DNA of 64,000 nt from Taishania sp037189645 (GCA_037189645.1 JBBCIY010000013.1:1-64000), one strand, 5' to 3'. Shown: positions 43,444 through 51,654, numbered from the stretch's first letter. Notes: generated by a model from the sequence alone, not told the origin. Numbers and translations are program-made.

Positions 43444-43485
43444 ATACTGAACAGTGAATTGATAACAGTTACACTATTCAGTATC
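43444..43485. repeat. Inverted repeat between pdhB and the AlgI-like gene
   Basis: ATACTGAA (43444-43451) and TTCAGTAT (43477-43484) pair, with AGTG/CACT extending the stem inward. The loop is about 15 nt. It starts just after the pdhB stop codon and lacks a T-run, so a processing or protective role is as likely as termination. Confidence 0.5.
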
Positions 43486-43490
43486 CGTAA

Positions 43491-44468
43491 TTATCTATAT
43501 AAAACCGATTTCACTGCTTTCACAATCCGGTCAACGTTCGGCAATGCTTCGTCGATCAGCGTTGGAGAAAAAGCGAATGGGGTATCCGTCTGCGTTACAC
43601 GTTGCACCGGAGCGTCCAGGTAATCGAAAGCGTAGCGCTGTAAATGATAGGCGATTTCAGAAGAAATAGAGGCCAGCGGCCAAGATTCTTCAACGACCAC
43701 ACAACGGTTCGTTTTCTTTACGGATTCCACCACAGCAGCGTAATCGATCGGGCGAATTGTTCTCAAATCGATGATCTCCAGCTCTACTCCTTCTTTTGCC
43801 AGCACTTCCGCAGCTTCCTGGGCAACTTTTATTATTTTTCCGAAAGAAACGATCGTAACATCTTTTCCTTTTCGTTTAATATCGGCAACTCCGATCGGGA
43901 TCAGGTATTCTCCTTCCGGGATCTCCCCTTTGTCTCCATACATTTTTTCAGATTCCAGGAAAACAACCGGGTCGTTATCACGGATCGCTGATTTCAGCAA
44001 TCCTTTCGCGTCATACGGGTTGGAAGGGGTTATCACTTTCAATCCGGGAACATGGGCATAAAATGCTTCGAAACTTTGTGAGTGTGTAGCAGCTAATTGC
44101 CCGGCCTGTCCATTTCCTCCACGGAACACAATCGGGCATCCGTATTGTCCCCCCGACATTTGCAGCATTTTCGCAGCACTATTGATGATCTGGTCCGCGG
44201 CAAGAATTGCAAAGTTCCAGGTCATGAACTCAACGATCGGGCGCAACCCGTTCATGGATGCCCCTACCCCGATTCCTGCAAAACCAAGTTCCGCAATCGG
44301 TGTATCAATGACACGCTTCGGTCCGAATTCATCCAACATCCCCTGGGAAACCTTATAGGCACCATTGTATTCAGCCACTTCTTCTCCCATCAGGAAAACG
44401 CTTTGGTCCCTTCTCATTTCTTCAGACATTGCCTCGCGCAACGCCTCTCTAAACTGTACTGTCTTCAT
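43491..44468 (-). CDS. pdhB: Pyruvate dehydrogenase E1 component, beta subunit
   Basis: A 325-residue protein. It has the transketolase-like pyrimidine-binding domain (about 1-180; FLMGEEVAEYNGAYKVSQG near the start, TPIAELGFAGIGVGA about 55) and the C-terminal transketolase domain (about 195-320; VSFGKIIKVAQEAAEVL, VVEESWPLASISSEIA). It forms an alpha2beta2 E1 with the PdhA subunit, whose gene is not in this window. It decarboxylates pyruvate for acetyl-CoA. It is preceded by its own TATCTTTG promoter box and appears to be transcribed alone. Confidence 0.96.
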   Translation of the reverse strand: MKTVQFREALREAMSEEMRRDQSVFLMGEEVAEYNGAYKVSQGMLDEFGPKRVIDTPIAELGFAGIGVGASMNGLRPIVEFMTWNFAILAADQIINSAAKMLQMSGGQYGCPIVFRGGNGQAGQLAATHSQSFEAFYAHVPGLKVITPSNPYDAKGLLKSAIRDNDPVVFLESEKMYGDKGEIPEGEYLIPIGVADIKRKGKDVTIVSFGKIIKVAQEAAEVLAKEGVELEIIDLRTIRPIDYAAVVESVKKTNRCVVVEESWPLASISSEIAYHLQRYAFDYLDAPVQRVTQTDTPFAFSPTLIDEALPNVDRIVKAVKSVLYR

Positions 44469-44917
44469 CTCAATCTATAAACGTATATTCTACACAGAAA
44501 CGTGCCCAAAGATAAAAAATAGTTGAAATCATTCGCCATTAATTCAACTTTTATTCCAAAGCATCTCTGTTCCACGTTATTTACACCAAAATTTATTTAA
44601 CATCTTTTTTACATATTCGGGTTTTATTTAACAAATCCATAACTATCCATATCAGAAACTTAGCGGACTTTTGCATCATAATTATCCGCTATGAAATTCA
44701 TTTTCAGAAAAAATAAATTGCACCACTCGTTTGCTGATACGCATACTCACTTATTAAAGTAATCAATACACTTATAAAGCGGCCATGTTCTATCCGGTTT
44801 GTTTCCCTTATAATTGCGGCTGTTTTTAAATAAAAATACCAGGGTAAATAAATCAGATTTCCTGATACAGGCACTGAGAAAGAAAAGTTTTAATCATAAA
44901 ATAAATATACTGAAAAA
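44469..44917. other. 449-nt intergenic region upstream of the T9SS protein gene
   Basis: It holds the pdhB promoter on its left side. The rest is AT-rich and contains a 23-codon frame at 44691-44762 (MKFIFRKNKLHHSFADTHTH, 3 more residues), 16 nt after a GGACTTTTG that is one base off the promoter box. No tRNA or strong hairpin was found. A small RNA or peptide is possible but unproven. Confidence 0.5.
44507..44514 (-). promoter_or_regulatory. Promoter -7 box TATCTTTG for pdhB
   Basis: TATCTTTG on the minus strand fits TAnnTTTG. The pdhB ATG is 38 nt further on. No TTG with good spacing. Confidence 0.5.
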
Positions 44918-46168
44918 ATGAAAAAATTCTATGAACTGGCTAAAAGCACTATCGTTCTGATCGGCATTATACCGTTCTTTTCATTCAGGACAGCTGCACA
45001 GTGTGCTACTCCTGCTTACACTTCCTGTGCTGATCTTCCAGGCAGTGCCATTCAGATCGATCCCACCAGTTCGTTTGGAATGAATTCCGGAATCTATTAT
45101 TACAGCGGAGGTGCAGCGACTCTTTCCATCAACTATTATAACGGAGGTACCCTGGTTATCTGCGGAGGACCTGTTAATATCAACGGATTTAACCCGGGAG
45201 GAAGCGTCATTATAACGGAAGGGAGCTCACTAACGATCAATGGCAATGTGTACCTGCAGAACAACAATAAGATATTCAACATGGGAAGCCTTACCGTCAC
45301 CGGAGGGATGCATGTCAATAGTGACGGAATCATCAACGATGGCATGCTGACTGTCAACGGAGAAATCCGGTTTAACGGTGGAGGCAGAATGTGTATGGGA
45401 TCAGGCTCGGCTTTAAGCGCAGGAAGTGTATACAACGACCAGAATAACGGTGTTACGGTTCCTTCGGGGAACGCTTGCATTAGCTATTCAGGGTCTTTCG
45501 GCGGAAATAACCCGATCACCAATAACCCGAACCTGGTTATCTGCCAGGCAGGCGGAGCATCCAATCCCGGGAACAGCTCGGCAGGGAATGCAACTTTGAT
45601 CAGCAACTGCACCAATTGCGCAGCACCTCTTTCTTTAACGCTTGTTTCTTTCGAATTGGAAAGAGTAGCAGAGGGAATCAATATTGAGTGGATCACCATG
45701 GATGAAAGAAATGTAGCTTATTACCTGCTGGAACATGCTGATGTGAGCGGAAAATTCCAGCAGGTAAAAACAGTCAATGCAAGCATAAAATCCAACGGTG
45801 AAAATCAGTATTCCTTTCTTCACGAAAACAAAAAAGGAGGATTGCATTATTACCGGTTATCAGAAGTTGACTTTTCAGGAAATACACGGATCATAGAGAC
45901 AAAAGTGATTGAACAGGCAGCCGGAAGTGATTTCATGCTGTTTCCCAACCCGGTTAATGAAGGACGGGCAACCACAATCGTATATGAACCGGGAGAAAGC
46001 GGAACTGCATACATCGAATTTTACTCACCGGTCGGTACTCTTATCCAGCATGTTTCCCTGGATAAACATACATCTTCATACGAAGTTACCCTTCCAAAAG
46101 GCCAGTATATTGTACGTCTAGTGGAAGATGAAAACACCATCCGTGTGAAATCACTGATCGTTTTATAA
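44918..46168 (+). CDS. T9SS-sorted cell-surface protein with beta-helix-like domain
   Basis: A 416-residue protein. It starts with a signal peptide (to about residue 28, ending TAAQC). A Gly/Asn-rich region (about 50-190) repeats short strands such as GGTLVICGGPVNINGF, GSSLTINGNVYLQNNN and GMLTVNGEIRFNGGG, which looks like a right-handed beta-helix. A domain that is usual before sorting signals follows (about 225-320, SLTLVSFELERVAEGINIEWITMDERN). The last 80 residues are a T9SS type A C-terminal domain (FMLFPNPVNEG at its start). It should be exported and fixed to the outer surface, perhaps as an adhesin. It stands alone and ends at a terminator. Confidence 0.88.
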   Translation: MKKFYELAKSTIVLIGIIPFFSFRTAAQCATPAYTSCADLPGSAIQIDPTSSFGMNSGIYYYSGGAATLSINYYNGGTLVICGGPVNINGFNPGGSVIITEGSSLTINGNVYLQNNNKIFNMGSLTVTGGMHVNSDGIINDGMLTVNGEIRFNGGGRMCMGSGSALSAGSVYNDQNNGVTVPSGNACISYSGSFGGNNPITNNPNLVICQAGGASNPGNSSAGNATLISNCTNCAAPLSLTLVSFELERVAEGINIEWITMDERNVAYYLLEHADVSGKFQQVKTVNASIKSNGENQYSFLHENKKGGLHYYRLSEVDFSGNTRIIETKVIEQAAGSDFMLFPNPVNEGRATTIVYEPGESGTAYIEFYSPVGTLIQHVSLDKHTSSYEVTLPKGQYIVRLVEDENTIRVKSLIVL

Positions 46169-46194
46169 GCATCATAACCTGATCTGACAGCAAG

Positions 46195-46224
46195 TGCCTG
46201 GCAATCGTATTGCCAGGCATTTTT
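46195..46224 (+). terminator. Terminator after the T9SS surface protein gene
   Basis: TGCCTGGCAAT / ATTGCCAGGCA with a 3-nt loop forms a perfect 11-bp stem followed by TTTTTG. It lies about 27 nt after the stop codon. Confidence 0.85.
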
Positions 46225-46262
46225 GTTGTGATAAATTCCCATGTCTTTCCAAAATTTAAACC

Positions 46263-46270
46263 TAATTTTG
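46263..46270 (+). promoter_or_regulatory. Promoter -7 box TAATTTTG for the two-component operon
   Basis: TAATTTTG fits TAnnTTTG and ends 5 nt before the response regulator ATG at 46276, so the mRNA would be leaderless. No TTG at the usual spacing. Confidence 0.55.
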
Positions 46271-46275
46271 TTTGT

Positions 46276-46953
46276 ATGAAAGTTTTAATCATTGAAGACG
46301 AGCAGGAATTGCTGGAAGCGATCGAAACGTCCTTAAAAAAGGAATTGTTTGTGATCGAATCCGCTGATAATTACCTGAAAGCCTCCGAAAAAATAGCGTT
46401 GTACGATTATGACTGCATATTGCTGGACATCAACCTTCCGGGAGGCAGCGGTCTTGATTTGTTAAAAGAGCTGGAAAAACTGGATAAAGCCGGGAACGTG
46501 ATCATCATATCGGCCAGGGATTCGCTGGACGACAAATTACTGGGGTTGGAACTGGGAGCTGACGATTACCTGACCAAACCCTTTCACCTGGCAGAGCTGA
46601 ACGCCCGGATCCGGGCCGTCCTGCGAAGAAAAAAATTAAACGGTAAGAACTCCATTGAAGTCGGTAATGTAATATTGGACATCCATGAACGTCAGTTGCT
46701 GGTAAACAAGGAAAACGTTTCTTTGAACAGGAAAGAATTTGACATTCTGAACTACTTTTTGACCAATCAGAACCGGCTGGTGACAAAATCCGCCCTGGCA
46801 GAACATGTCTGGGGAGACCACTACGATGAATCGGACAACTTCGACTTTATTTATTACCAGATCAAGAACCTCCGCAAAAAACTCTCCGACTCCAAAGCTG
46901 AAATAGAGATCGAAGCGGTTTACGGAGTTGGCTACAAATTGATTGAAAAATGA
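46276..46953 (+). CDS. OmpR-family response regulator
   Basis: A 225-residue protein from the ATG at 46276 (MKVLIIEDEQELLEAIETS). The receiver domain has the Glu-Asp pair (IIEDE), the phospho-acceptor Asp in CILLDINLPGGSG (about 51), and Lys in DYLTKPFH. The C-terminal winged helix (about 130-225) holds LNRKEFDILNYFLTNQNRLVTK and GVGYKLIEK. It overlaps the sensor kinase gene by 4 nt. The kinase and two envelope protein genes follow, so the system probably monitors the envelope or metal ions. Confidence 0.96.
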   Translation: MKVLIIEDEQELLEAIETSLKKELFVIESADNYLKASEKIALYDYDCILLDINLPGGSGLDLLKELEKLDKAGNVIIISARDSLDDKLLGLELGADDYLTKPFHLAELNARIRAVLRRKKLNGKNSIEVGNVILDIHERQLLVNKENVSLNRKEFDILNYFLTNQNRLVTKSALAEHVWGDHYDESDNFDFIYYQIKNLRKKLSDSKAEIEIEAVYGVGYKLIEK

Positions 46954-48224
46954 AATTACTGAATCAATCGCTTACTTACCTGTCGGGTTTCATTCTCCTG
47001 ATCGTAACCATCTGGTCAGTAGTATTCTATTTCAGTATGCTGAACGAGATCAAAAGCAGTATCGACGAGGAGCTGGAAAACCACAAACGACTGATCATCA
47101 GCAAAGCGGAATCCGACACGACCATTATTCAGCAACGGGATTTTGACGAACGGAACTACGTCATCCGGGAAATCGGCAGGGAACCGGCCCTGTCTTTCCG
47201 CAACAGGTATATAGACACGCTTGTGTACATGCAGGATGATGACGATGAGGAAATGGAACTGGAACCTGTAAGGATGCTCGTTACTGCGTTTGAAAACAAC
47301 GGACTTTATTATGAGCTGAAGATCATCAACCCCATGCTGGAGGAAGATGACCTGATAAAAGACCTGTTCTGGTTCGTTTTATTGCTCTACATTGTTCTCG
47401 TCATAAGCATTATTCTCATCAACAACATCATCCTTCGTAAATTGTGGAAACCGTTTTATGAATTTCTCGGGCAACTGAAAAATTTCAGGCTGGGCAACAG
47501 CAAAAACCTGCCTGTCATAGAAACGAGGACCAAAGAATTCAATGATCTGAACAACACCGTCAATTCCTTACTGGAAAACAGCATTGAAATATATGAGCAG
47601 CAAAAGCAATTCATCGGGAATGCATCCCACGAATTACAGACACCTCTCGCTATTGTGACAAGCAAGCTGGAATTATTGCTGGAACAAAATACGCTGAAGG
47701 AAGAAGAAGCCGAACACATTGCCGGGATACTGAAATTGATCGAGCGCATGGTAAAACTGAACAAATCGCTCCTGTTACTGGCTAAAATCGAGAACCGGCA
47801 ATTTCTCAACAACAGCATCGTTTCGTTCAATAAAATCGCCCGGCAACTGACTACAGACCTCGAAGACCTGGCTTCTTACAAAAATGTATCCGTTGAGCTG
47901 CATGAACGGGCAGAGCTTCAGGCGGAATTAGACCCGGCACTGGCAACAATCATTGTTACCAATCTTGTTAAAAACGCGATTGTCCACAACAGTGAGAATG
48001 GAGCTGTCAGCATCACCATCCTTGAAAACAGCCTCATTGTTTCCAACACGGGAGCAAGGGAACTTGATAAGGACAGCATTTTTGAGCGGTTCAATAAAAC
48101 GGATCAGAATATAAACGGATCGGGGCTTGGATTATCCATCGTATATGCAATCTGCGGCCTGTACAACTATAAAATATCCTATTCGTTTAAAGAAGGAAAA
48201 CATTATTTTGAAGTCGTGATATAA
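46950..48224 (+). CDS. Sensor histidine kinase of an OmpR-type two-component system
   Basis: A 424-residue protein. Two membrane helices (about 10-30 and about 134-156) enclose a periplasmic sensor of about 100 residues that is rich in acidic residues (DDDDEEMELEP). A HAMP-like linker is followed by the H-box NASHELQTPLAIV (about 226-238) and a HATPase_c with the G2 box NGSGLGLSIV. It is co-transcribed with the upstream regulator gene (4-nt overlap). The acidic sensor patch could bind metal ions; that is inference. Confidence 0.95.
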   Translation: MKLLNQSLTYLSGFILLIVTIWSVVFYFSMLNEIKSSIDEELENHKRLIISKAESDTTIIQQRDFDERNYVIREIGREPALSFRNRYIDTLVYMQDDDDEEMELEPVRMLVTAFENNGLYYELKIINPMLEEDDLIKDLFWFVLLLYIVLVISIILINNIILRKLWKPFYEFLGQLKNFRLGNSKNLPVIETRTKEFNDLNNTVNSLLENSIEIYEQQKQFIGNASHELQTPLAIVTSKLELLLEQNTLKEEEAEHIAGILKLIERMVKLNKSLLLLAKIENRQFLNNSIVSFNKIARQLTTDLEDLASYKNVSVELHERAELQAELDPALATIIVTNLVKNAIVHNSENGAVSITILENSLIVSNTGARELDKDSIFERFNKTDQNINGSGLGLSIVYAICGLYNYKISYSFKEGKHYFEVVI

Positions 48225-48264
48225 ATTCCCGGATGTTTCCCGATTCAGGCAATTACTTTGCTGC

Positions 48265-49074
48265 ATGGATCAGAAAAAATACATACAGGAAACAACCTTC
48301 ACACTGGCTTTAATCCTTTCATCGCATACAGGTTTGCTTGGACAGCATGGCGCTCCCGCCAAAGTTTCACACATTGAGCCCCTGTATATTGATCTTGCCC
48401 GTGACCTGGGAGCGAGAAAAGGAGAAAAAGAGATCAATATCGGTGCCGAATTTGCCAATGAAGACCATTATAAAAAATACCTGCTTCTTGCCGAGTACGA
48501 ATGGGCTCCTGTCAACCGGCTGGGACTGGAAGTGGAAGCAGATCTGGTTTTGTTCGGTAATGGCCGGACAGGGGAAACAATTCCCGGGAATAAAATTGAA
48601 TCCGTAAAGTTTTCGGCGCAGTACACATTCCTTGTCTCACCACAGATGAAGCTAAGCATGGCGGGAGGCTACACACAACTATTCGAGCTTCCCGAATTCA
48701 GGAATTTTTCGAAAAACAACTTCCTTTCCGAATTCGTGTACAATCCATTCCTCGTAGCAGCAAAACGATGGGGATCAAACTTCCATTCGATGATTTATTT
48801 TTCGTCACTGATCAAACAATCGTACCAGCATTCTGCGCACGTCCGTTACGACTGGCAGCTCAGCGCATCTGTCCACTATGCATTGCCCCAGGGGAAATAC
48901 AGCATCGGTCTGGAGTGCAATTCTGCATGGACAACCGGCTATCACCTGACGCTCCGTCCCCAGATGAAAATGCAGGCATCCGGGAACCTGGCAGTGGGGT
49001 TTGTCGCCGGGATCCCGGTGGTTCATCCATCAGCCGGATTCAGCTCGTTCATCCGGTTGATCTATGAATTGTGA
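48265..49074 (+). CDS. Outer-membrane barrel protein of the HxEPLYID family, function unknown
   Basis: A 269-residue protein. The N-terminus is hydrophobic (about 8-25, ending LLGQ) and the mature protein starts near HGAPAKVSHIEPLYIDLARDL. The rest shows amphipathic beta strands with aromatic ends, and the last residues FIRLIYEL fit a C-terminal barrel strand. I recall similar Bacteroidota proteins only as uncharacterised. It lies 40 nt after the kinase gene, with a promoter-like TTACTTTG at 48253-48260 just 4 nt before the ATG, and before a PepSY-like gene. It is probably part of the response controlled by this two-component system. Confidence 0.75.
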   Translation: MDQKKYIQETTFTLALILSSHTGLLGQHGAPAKVSHIEPLYIDLARDLGARKGEKEINIGAEFANEDHYKKYLLLAEYEWAPVNRLGLEVEADLVLFGNGRTGETIPGNKIESVKFSAQYTFLVSPQMKLSMAGGYTQLFELPEFRNFSKNNFLSEFVYNPFLVAAKRWGSNFHSMIYFSSLIKQSYQHSAHVRYDWQLSASVHYALPQGKYSIGLECNSAWTTGYHLTLRPQMKMQASGNLAVGFVAGIPVVHPSAGFSSFIRLIYEL

Positions 49075-49104
49075 TCATTCCCAATTCTTTCCAGATTCGG
49101 TTCG

Positions 49105-49112
49105 TTACTTTG
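49105..49112 (+). promoter_or_regulatory. Possible promoter TTACTTTG for the PepSY-like gene
   Basis: TTACTTTG resembles the TAnnTTTG box with one mismatch. It lies 25 nt before the ATG at 49138. The same octamer occurs 4 nt before the ATG at 48265. Confidence 0.35.
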
Positions 49113-49137
49113 TACTAAATACAATAAATCAAATAGC

Positions 49138-49584
49138 ATGAAAGCAATCAAATTGACATTAATGACTGTGCTGATCAGTTTAGGTACAGCATTCGGACAG
49201 GATATCAACGCAAAAGACGTTCCATCCGTTATCCTGAACAAATTTCAGAAATCCCATCCCAAAGCGTACGGAATCGAATGGGAAATGGATGGTGCAAACT
49301 ATAAAGTGGAATTTGAAACAGGAACAGCAGGAAAAGACCACAAGATCTGGTACAATGCATCCGGGGAGATCATCCGGGAAAAACAAGAGCTGACAAAAGC
49401 TGAATTACCCCAGGAAATTACCTCCAAACTAAACAAAGAGTACAGCGGTTATAAGGTAGACGATGCCGAAAAAATAACGGAAGGCGGTAAGGTCGTTTAT
49501 GTAGTAGAGCTGGATTCTTTCACGAAAGACTGGAAAATCACGTTCGATTCTAAGGGAAACATCATCAGTAAGATCGAAGATTAA
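49138..49584 (+). CDS. Secreted PepSY-like (DUF2874) protein
   Basis: A 148-residue protein with a signal peptide (1-20, ending GTAFGQ). Two similar halves follow, each with the pattern of a PepSY-like fold: residues about 25-78 (VPSVILNKFQKSHPKAYGIEWEMDG...) and 88-148 (LPQEITSKLNKEYSGYKVDDAEKI...). Such proteins are often under the control of two-component systems in Bacteroidota. This one is the last gene of the RR-HK-barrel-PepSY set and is followed by a terminator. Its role is not established; periplasmic inhibition or metal binding has been proposed for PepSY domains in general. Confidence 0.85.
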   Translation: MKAIKLTLMTVLISLGTAFGQDINAKDVPSVILNKFQKSHPKAYGIEWEMDGANYKVEFETGTAGKDHKIWYNASGEIIREKQELTKAELPQEITSKLNKEYSGYKVDDAEKITEGGKVVYVVELDSFTKDWKITFDSKGNIISKIED

Positions 49585-49605
49585 TCACTTTAAACCCGGC
49601 AACAG

Positions 49606-49638
49606 AGAAGCGAAGATCCAAAAGGTTTTCGCTTTTTT
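49606..49638 (+). terminator. Terminator after the PepSY-like gene
   Basis: AAGCGAA (49608-49614) and TTCGCTT (49628-49634) pair, with a T-run at the 3' end. It lies between the convergent PepSY-like and acpH genes. Confidence 0.7.
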
Positions 49639-49642
49639 CATT

Positions 49643-50236
49643 TCAGGATTCTTCATTGGTCCGGAAATAGCTGTTGAAATACGGAATGGCATCGTCCATG
49701 TAGTTAAAGAACGCTTCTTCAACCAGTTTATAATTATCTTCCAGCACCATTCTTCCGTTCATAAGGGAATTGGGAAAAGAGATCCGCCTGGATACACCGA
49801 TACAGGCTCCTTCTATCCCATCCAGATGGGCATACCCGGAAAGCCATCTCCCTTTTTTCAGCCGGAAAAGCGTCTGCAGGAATAATTCATCCGGATAATG
49901 TTCCTCATTGATCCGGTGGCCGTAAAATGTTTCCAGGAAACTGGTTAGCGGCTCCGCATGAAAGTCTTGCCAATGAATGGCGAGAAAGTGGTCAAAATAG
50001 ATATCAACCGCTATCCCCGCTACTTTAGGAAGAGAAGGAGACAACCGGAACATCAGTTCCCTCACACCAGGATGCTGCCCGATGTAGGAGTCAATCTTAC
50101 GGTGCAGTATGATTCCTTCCCGCACTTTTGGCAGGTACCTGTCCAGGTTACGGCCTTTGACGAAATCGCCAAAAAGGTTGGCGTGCATCAACTCGGGGTC
50201 GCCGTTGGAAAAGTAAATATGTCCTAAAAAATTCAT
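49643..50236 (-). CDS. acpH: ACP phosphodiesterase (AcpH, DUF479)
   Basis: A 197-residue protein from the ATG at 50234-50236. The start MNFLGHIYFSNGDPELMHANL is the family N-terminus, so a longer frame back to 50272 is rejected. The residues His/Asp in LGHIY, GDFVKGRNLDRYLP and HRKIDSYIGQHP fit the HD-like metal site. The enzyme removes 4'-phosphopantetheine from acyl carrier protein. Five nt before the start lies the T-tract of a strong terminator for the upstream gene, an odd arrangement. Confidence 0.92.
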   Translation of the reverse strand: MNFLGHIYFSNGDPELMHANLFGDFVKGRNLDRYLPKVREGIILHRKIDSYIGQHPGVRELMFRLSPSLPKVAGIAVDIYFDHFLAIHWQDFHAEPLTSFLETFYGHRINEEHYPDELFLQTLFRLKKGRWLSGYAHLDGIEGACIGVSRRISFPNSLMNGRMVLEDNYKLVEEAFFNYMDDAIPYFNSYFRTNEES

Positions 50237-50240
50237 TGAA

Positions 50241-50268
50241 AAAAAATCCCTTCCAAAAGGAAGGGACT
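50241..50268 (-). terminator. Terminator or attenuator between the DUF2795 gene and acpH
   Basis: TCCCTTCC and GGAAGGGA pair around AAAA. On the minus strand eight T follow, ending only a few nt before the acpH ATG. It is 5 nt after the DUF2795 stop codon. The shape is a classic intrinsic terminator. Confidence 0.8.
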
Positions 50269-50272
50269 TCAA

Positions 50273-50494
50273 TTAATATTCATCTTCGTTAAAAAGGAAG
50301 TCTTCTCTCGACGGATAATCCGGCCAGATCTCCTCAATGCTTTCGTAGATTTCACCCTCATCTTCCAGGTCCTGCAAATTCTCAACCACCTCTAACGGTG
50401 CTCCCGTCCTGATTGCAAAATCGATCAACTCATCCTTAGCCGCCGGCCATGGTGCGTCTTCCAAATACGATGCTAATTCTAATGTCCAATACAT
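50273..50494 (-). CDS. DUF2795 family protein
   Basis: A 73-residue acidic protein from the ATG at 50492-50494 (MYWTLELASYLEDAPWPAAK). The promoter box at 50528-50535 excludes the longer frame. The family is common in Bacteroidota; it has the pattern LEDAPWPATKDELIDYA and a tail rich in Asp/Glu ending FNEDEY. The function is unknown. It has a good promoter and is followed at once by a terminator. Confidence 0.88.
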   Translation of the reverse strand: MYWTLELASYLEDAPWPAAKDELIDFAIRTGAPLEVVENLQDLEDEGEIYESIEEIWPDYPSREDFLFNEDEY

Positions 50495-50527
50495 ATTCTC
50501 TCTTTTTAAAAGTGGCTTATAAAGCCG

Positions 50528-50557
50528 CAAAAGTAATTTTATTTTGAAAAAATCCAA
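50528..50557 (-). promoter_or_regulatory. Promoter (TTG - 19 nt - TACTTTTG) for the DUF2795 gene
   Basis: On the minus strand TTG (50557-50555) and TACTTTTG (50535-50528) are spaced 19 nt, an exact fit to the Bacteroidota promoter. The ATG follows 33 nt later. Confidence 0.7.
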
Positions 50558-50619
50558 ATTATGTGGTAAAAAGTTTTTACACACAAAACACGTTCAACTA
50601 TAAATCAAACAATTAACCT

Positions 50620-51060
50620 CTAAACATACCGGGTTTTGACAGTAACATCTATATCTCCTTTGAGGACAAACTTAAAACTGTCAAATTTAGGTTTGCTCCA
50701 GGCAGTATGGTAATAATTCGAGAATCCGAATCCTTCTTTGGGTTTTAAGAACGCATAGTCCATTTCTTTATTGCTGTTCTCATCATCCAGGATGGAGATT
50801 CCGTAAGTACCCGGCGGAATCCCGGTGATCTGGTAATGAATCGTTTTGTCTTTCAGGTTTGTTTTCGGAACCTGGATTACTTTCCAGGGGCTTTCTTTTC
50901 CGAATGATTCCTGGTCCTTGTAAATCTGGAGCTGAACTCTTCCATTCGAGTTTCTTATTTCGGTAATTTTCACGTTGATCGTATGCGTCTGGCTGACAGA
51001 TGCACTGATGTGGATCCATCCTGCCAACACTAAAAATAATATCGAAAAGTACTGTTTCAT
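50620..51060 (-). CDS. DUF2141 family secreted protein
   Basis: A 146-residue protein with a signal peptide (to about residue 22, ending ISASVSQ). The family pattern is INVKITEIRNSNGRVQLQIYKD (about 28-49), IPPGTYGISILDDENSNKEMD, and KPKEGFGFSNYYHT. DUF2141 proteins are beta-rich, periplasmic or surface proteins of unknown role. The gene is alone; a TATTTTTG box lies 30 nt upstream. Confidence 0.92.
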   Translation of the reverse strand: MKQYFSILFLVLAGWIHISASVSQTHTINVKITEIRNSNGRVQLQIYKDQESFGKESPWKVIQVPKTNLKDKTIHYQITGIPPGTYGISILDDENSNKEMDYAFLKPKEGFGFSNYYHTAWSKPKFDSFKFVLKGDIDVTVKTRYV

Positions 51061-51089
51061 TTCTTCTGATTTTGAGCGAAATTTTACAT

Positions 51090-51097
51090 CAAAAATA
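51090..51097 (-). promoter_or_regulatory. Possible promoter -7 box TATTTTTG for the DUF2141 gene
   Basis: TATTTTTG on the minus strand fits TAnnTTTG, 29 nt before the ATG. The region is AT-rich and no TTG is well placed. Confidence 0.4.
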
Positions 51098-51105
51098 ATA
51101 CCATT

Positions 51106-51654
51106 TCACACACGGGGAATCCATGGTTTTTCATCCGCGTTTAAATCCTTTGTCAGCTTCCTGCTTACGACGAAAAGATAGTCGCTCAGACGGTTCAGGT
51201 ATTTCATAATAACAGGCTCTACCGGCTCTGACTGGTTCAGGTCCACGACGATCCTCTCCGCCCTCCTGCACACGCAGCGCGCAATGTGGGTATGTGAAAC
51301 GGTCGGATGGCCCCCGGGAAGGACAAAAAAACGCATTGGTTCCAATGCTTCATCCATCTTATCCATCCACTTTTCCAGGTTTTCAACATCTTCCGAAGCA
51401 ATATCGGGCAGCTTCATTTTTGACTTCACAGGATCAGCGGCCAGGTGTGATCCAAGTGTGAACAGCCTGTCCTGTATTTCCAGCAATTGCGTTGCAAGCT
51501 CCTGCGAATCCGCCAGGTCTCTGAGCAATCCTATATGGGAGTTCAATTCATCTACTGTTCCGTACGCCTCTATCCGAAGCGAGCTTTTTAAGATTCGCGT
51601 TCCTCCGATCAGCCCCGTTGTTCCCTGATCTCCTTTCTTTGTGTAGACTTTCAT
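51106..51654 (-). CDS. Cob(I)alamin adenosyltransferase, PduO type
   Basis: A 182-residue protein, typical for the PduO family: MKVYTKKGDQGTTGLIGG (ATP-binding N-terminus), AYGTVDELNSHIG (about 30), FVLPGG, and the C-terminal CRRAERIVVDL and LNRLSDYLFVVSRK. It attaches the adenosyl group of ATP to cob(I)alamin. Its start overlaps the end of the REC-cyclase-HD gene by 4 nt, which makes it the third gene of an operon with an M61 peptidase. Since the window also has a cobalamin riboswitch 8 kb away, B12 is used by this organism. Confidence 0.95.
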   Translation of the reverse strand: MKVYTKKGDQGTTGLIGGTRILKSSLRIEAYGTVDELNSHIGLLRDLADSQELATQLLEIQDRLFTLGSHLAADPVKSKMKLPDIASEDVENLEKWMDKMDEALEPMRFFVLPGGHPTVSHTHIARCVCRRAERIVVDLNQSEPVEPVIMKYLNRLSDYLFVVSRKLTKDLNADEKPWIPRV

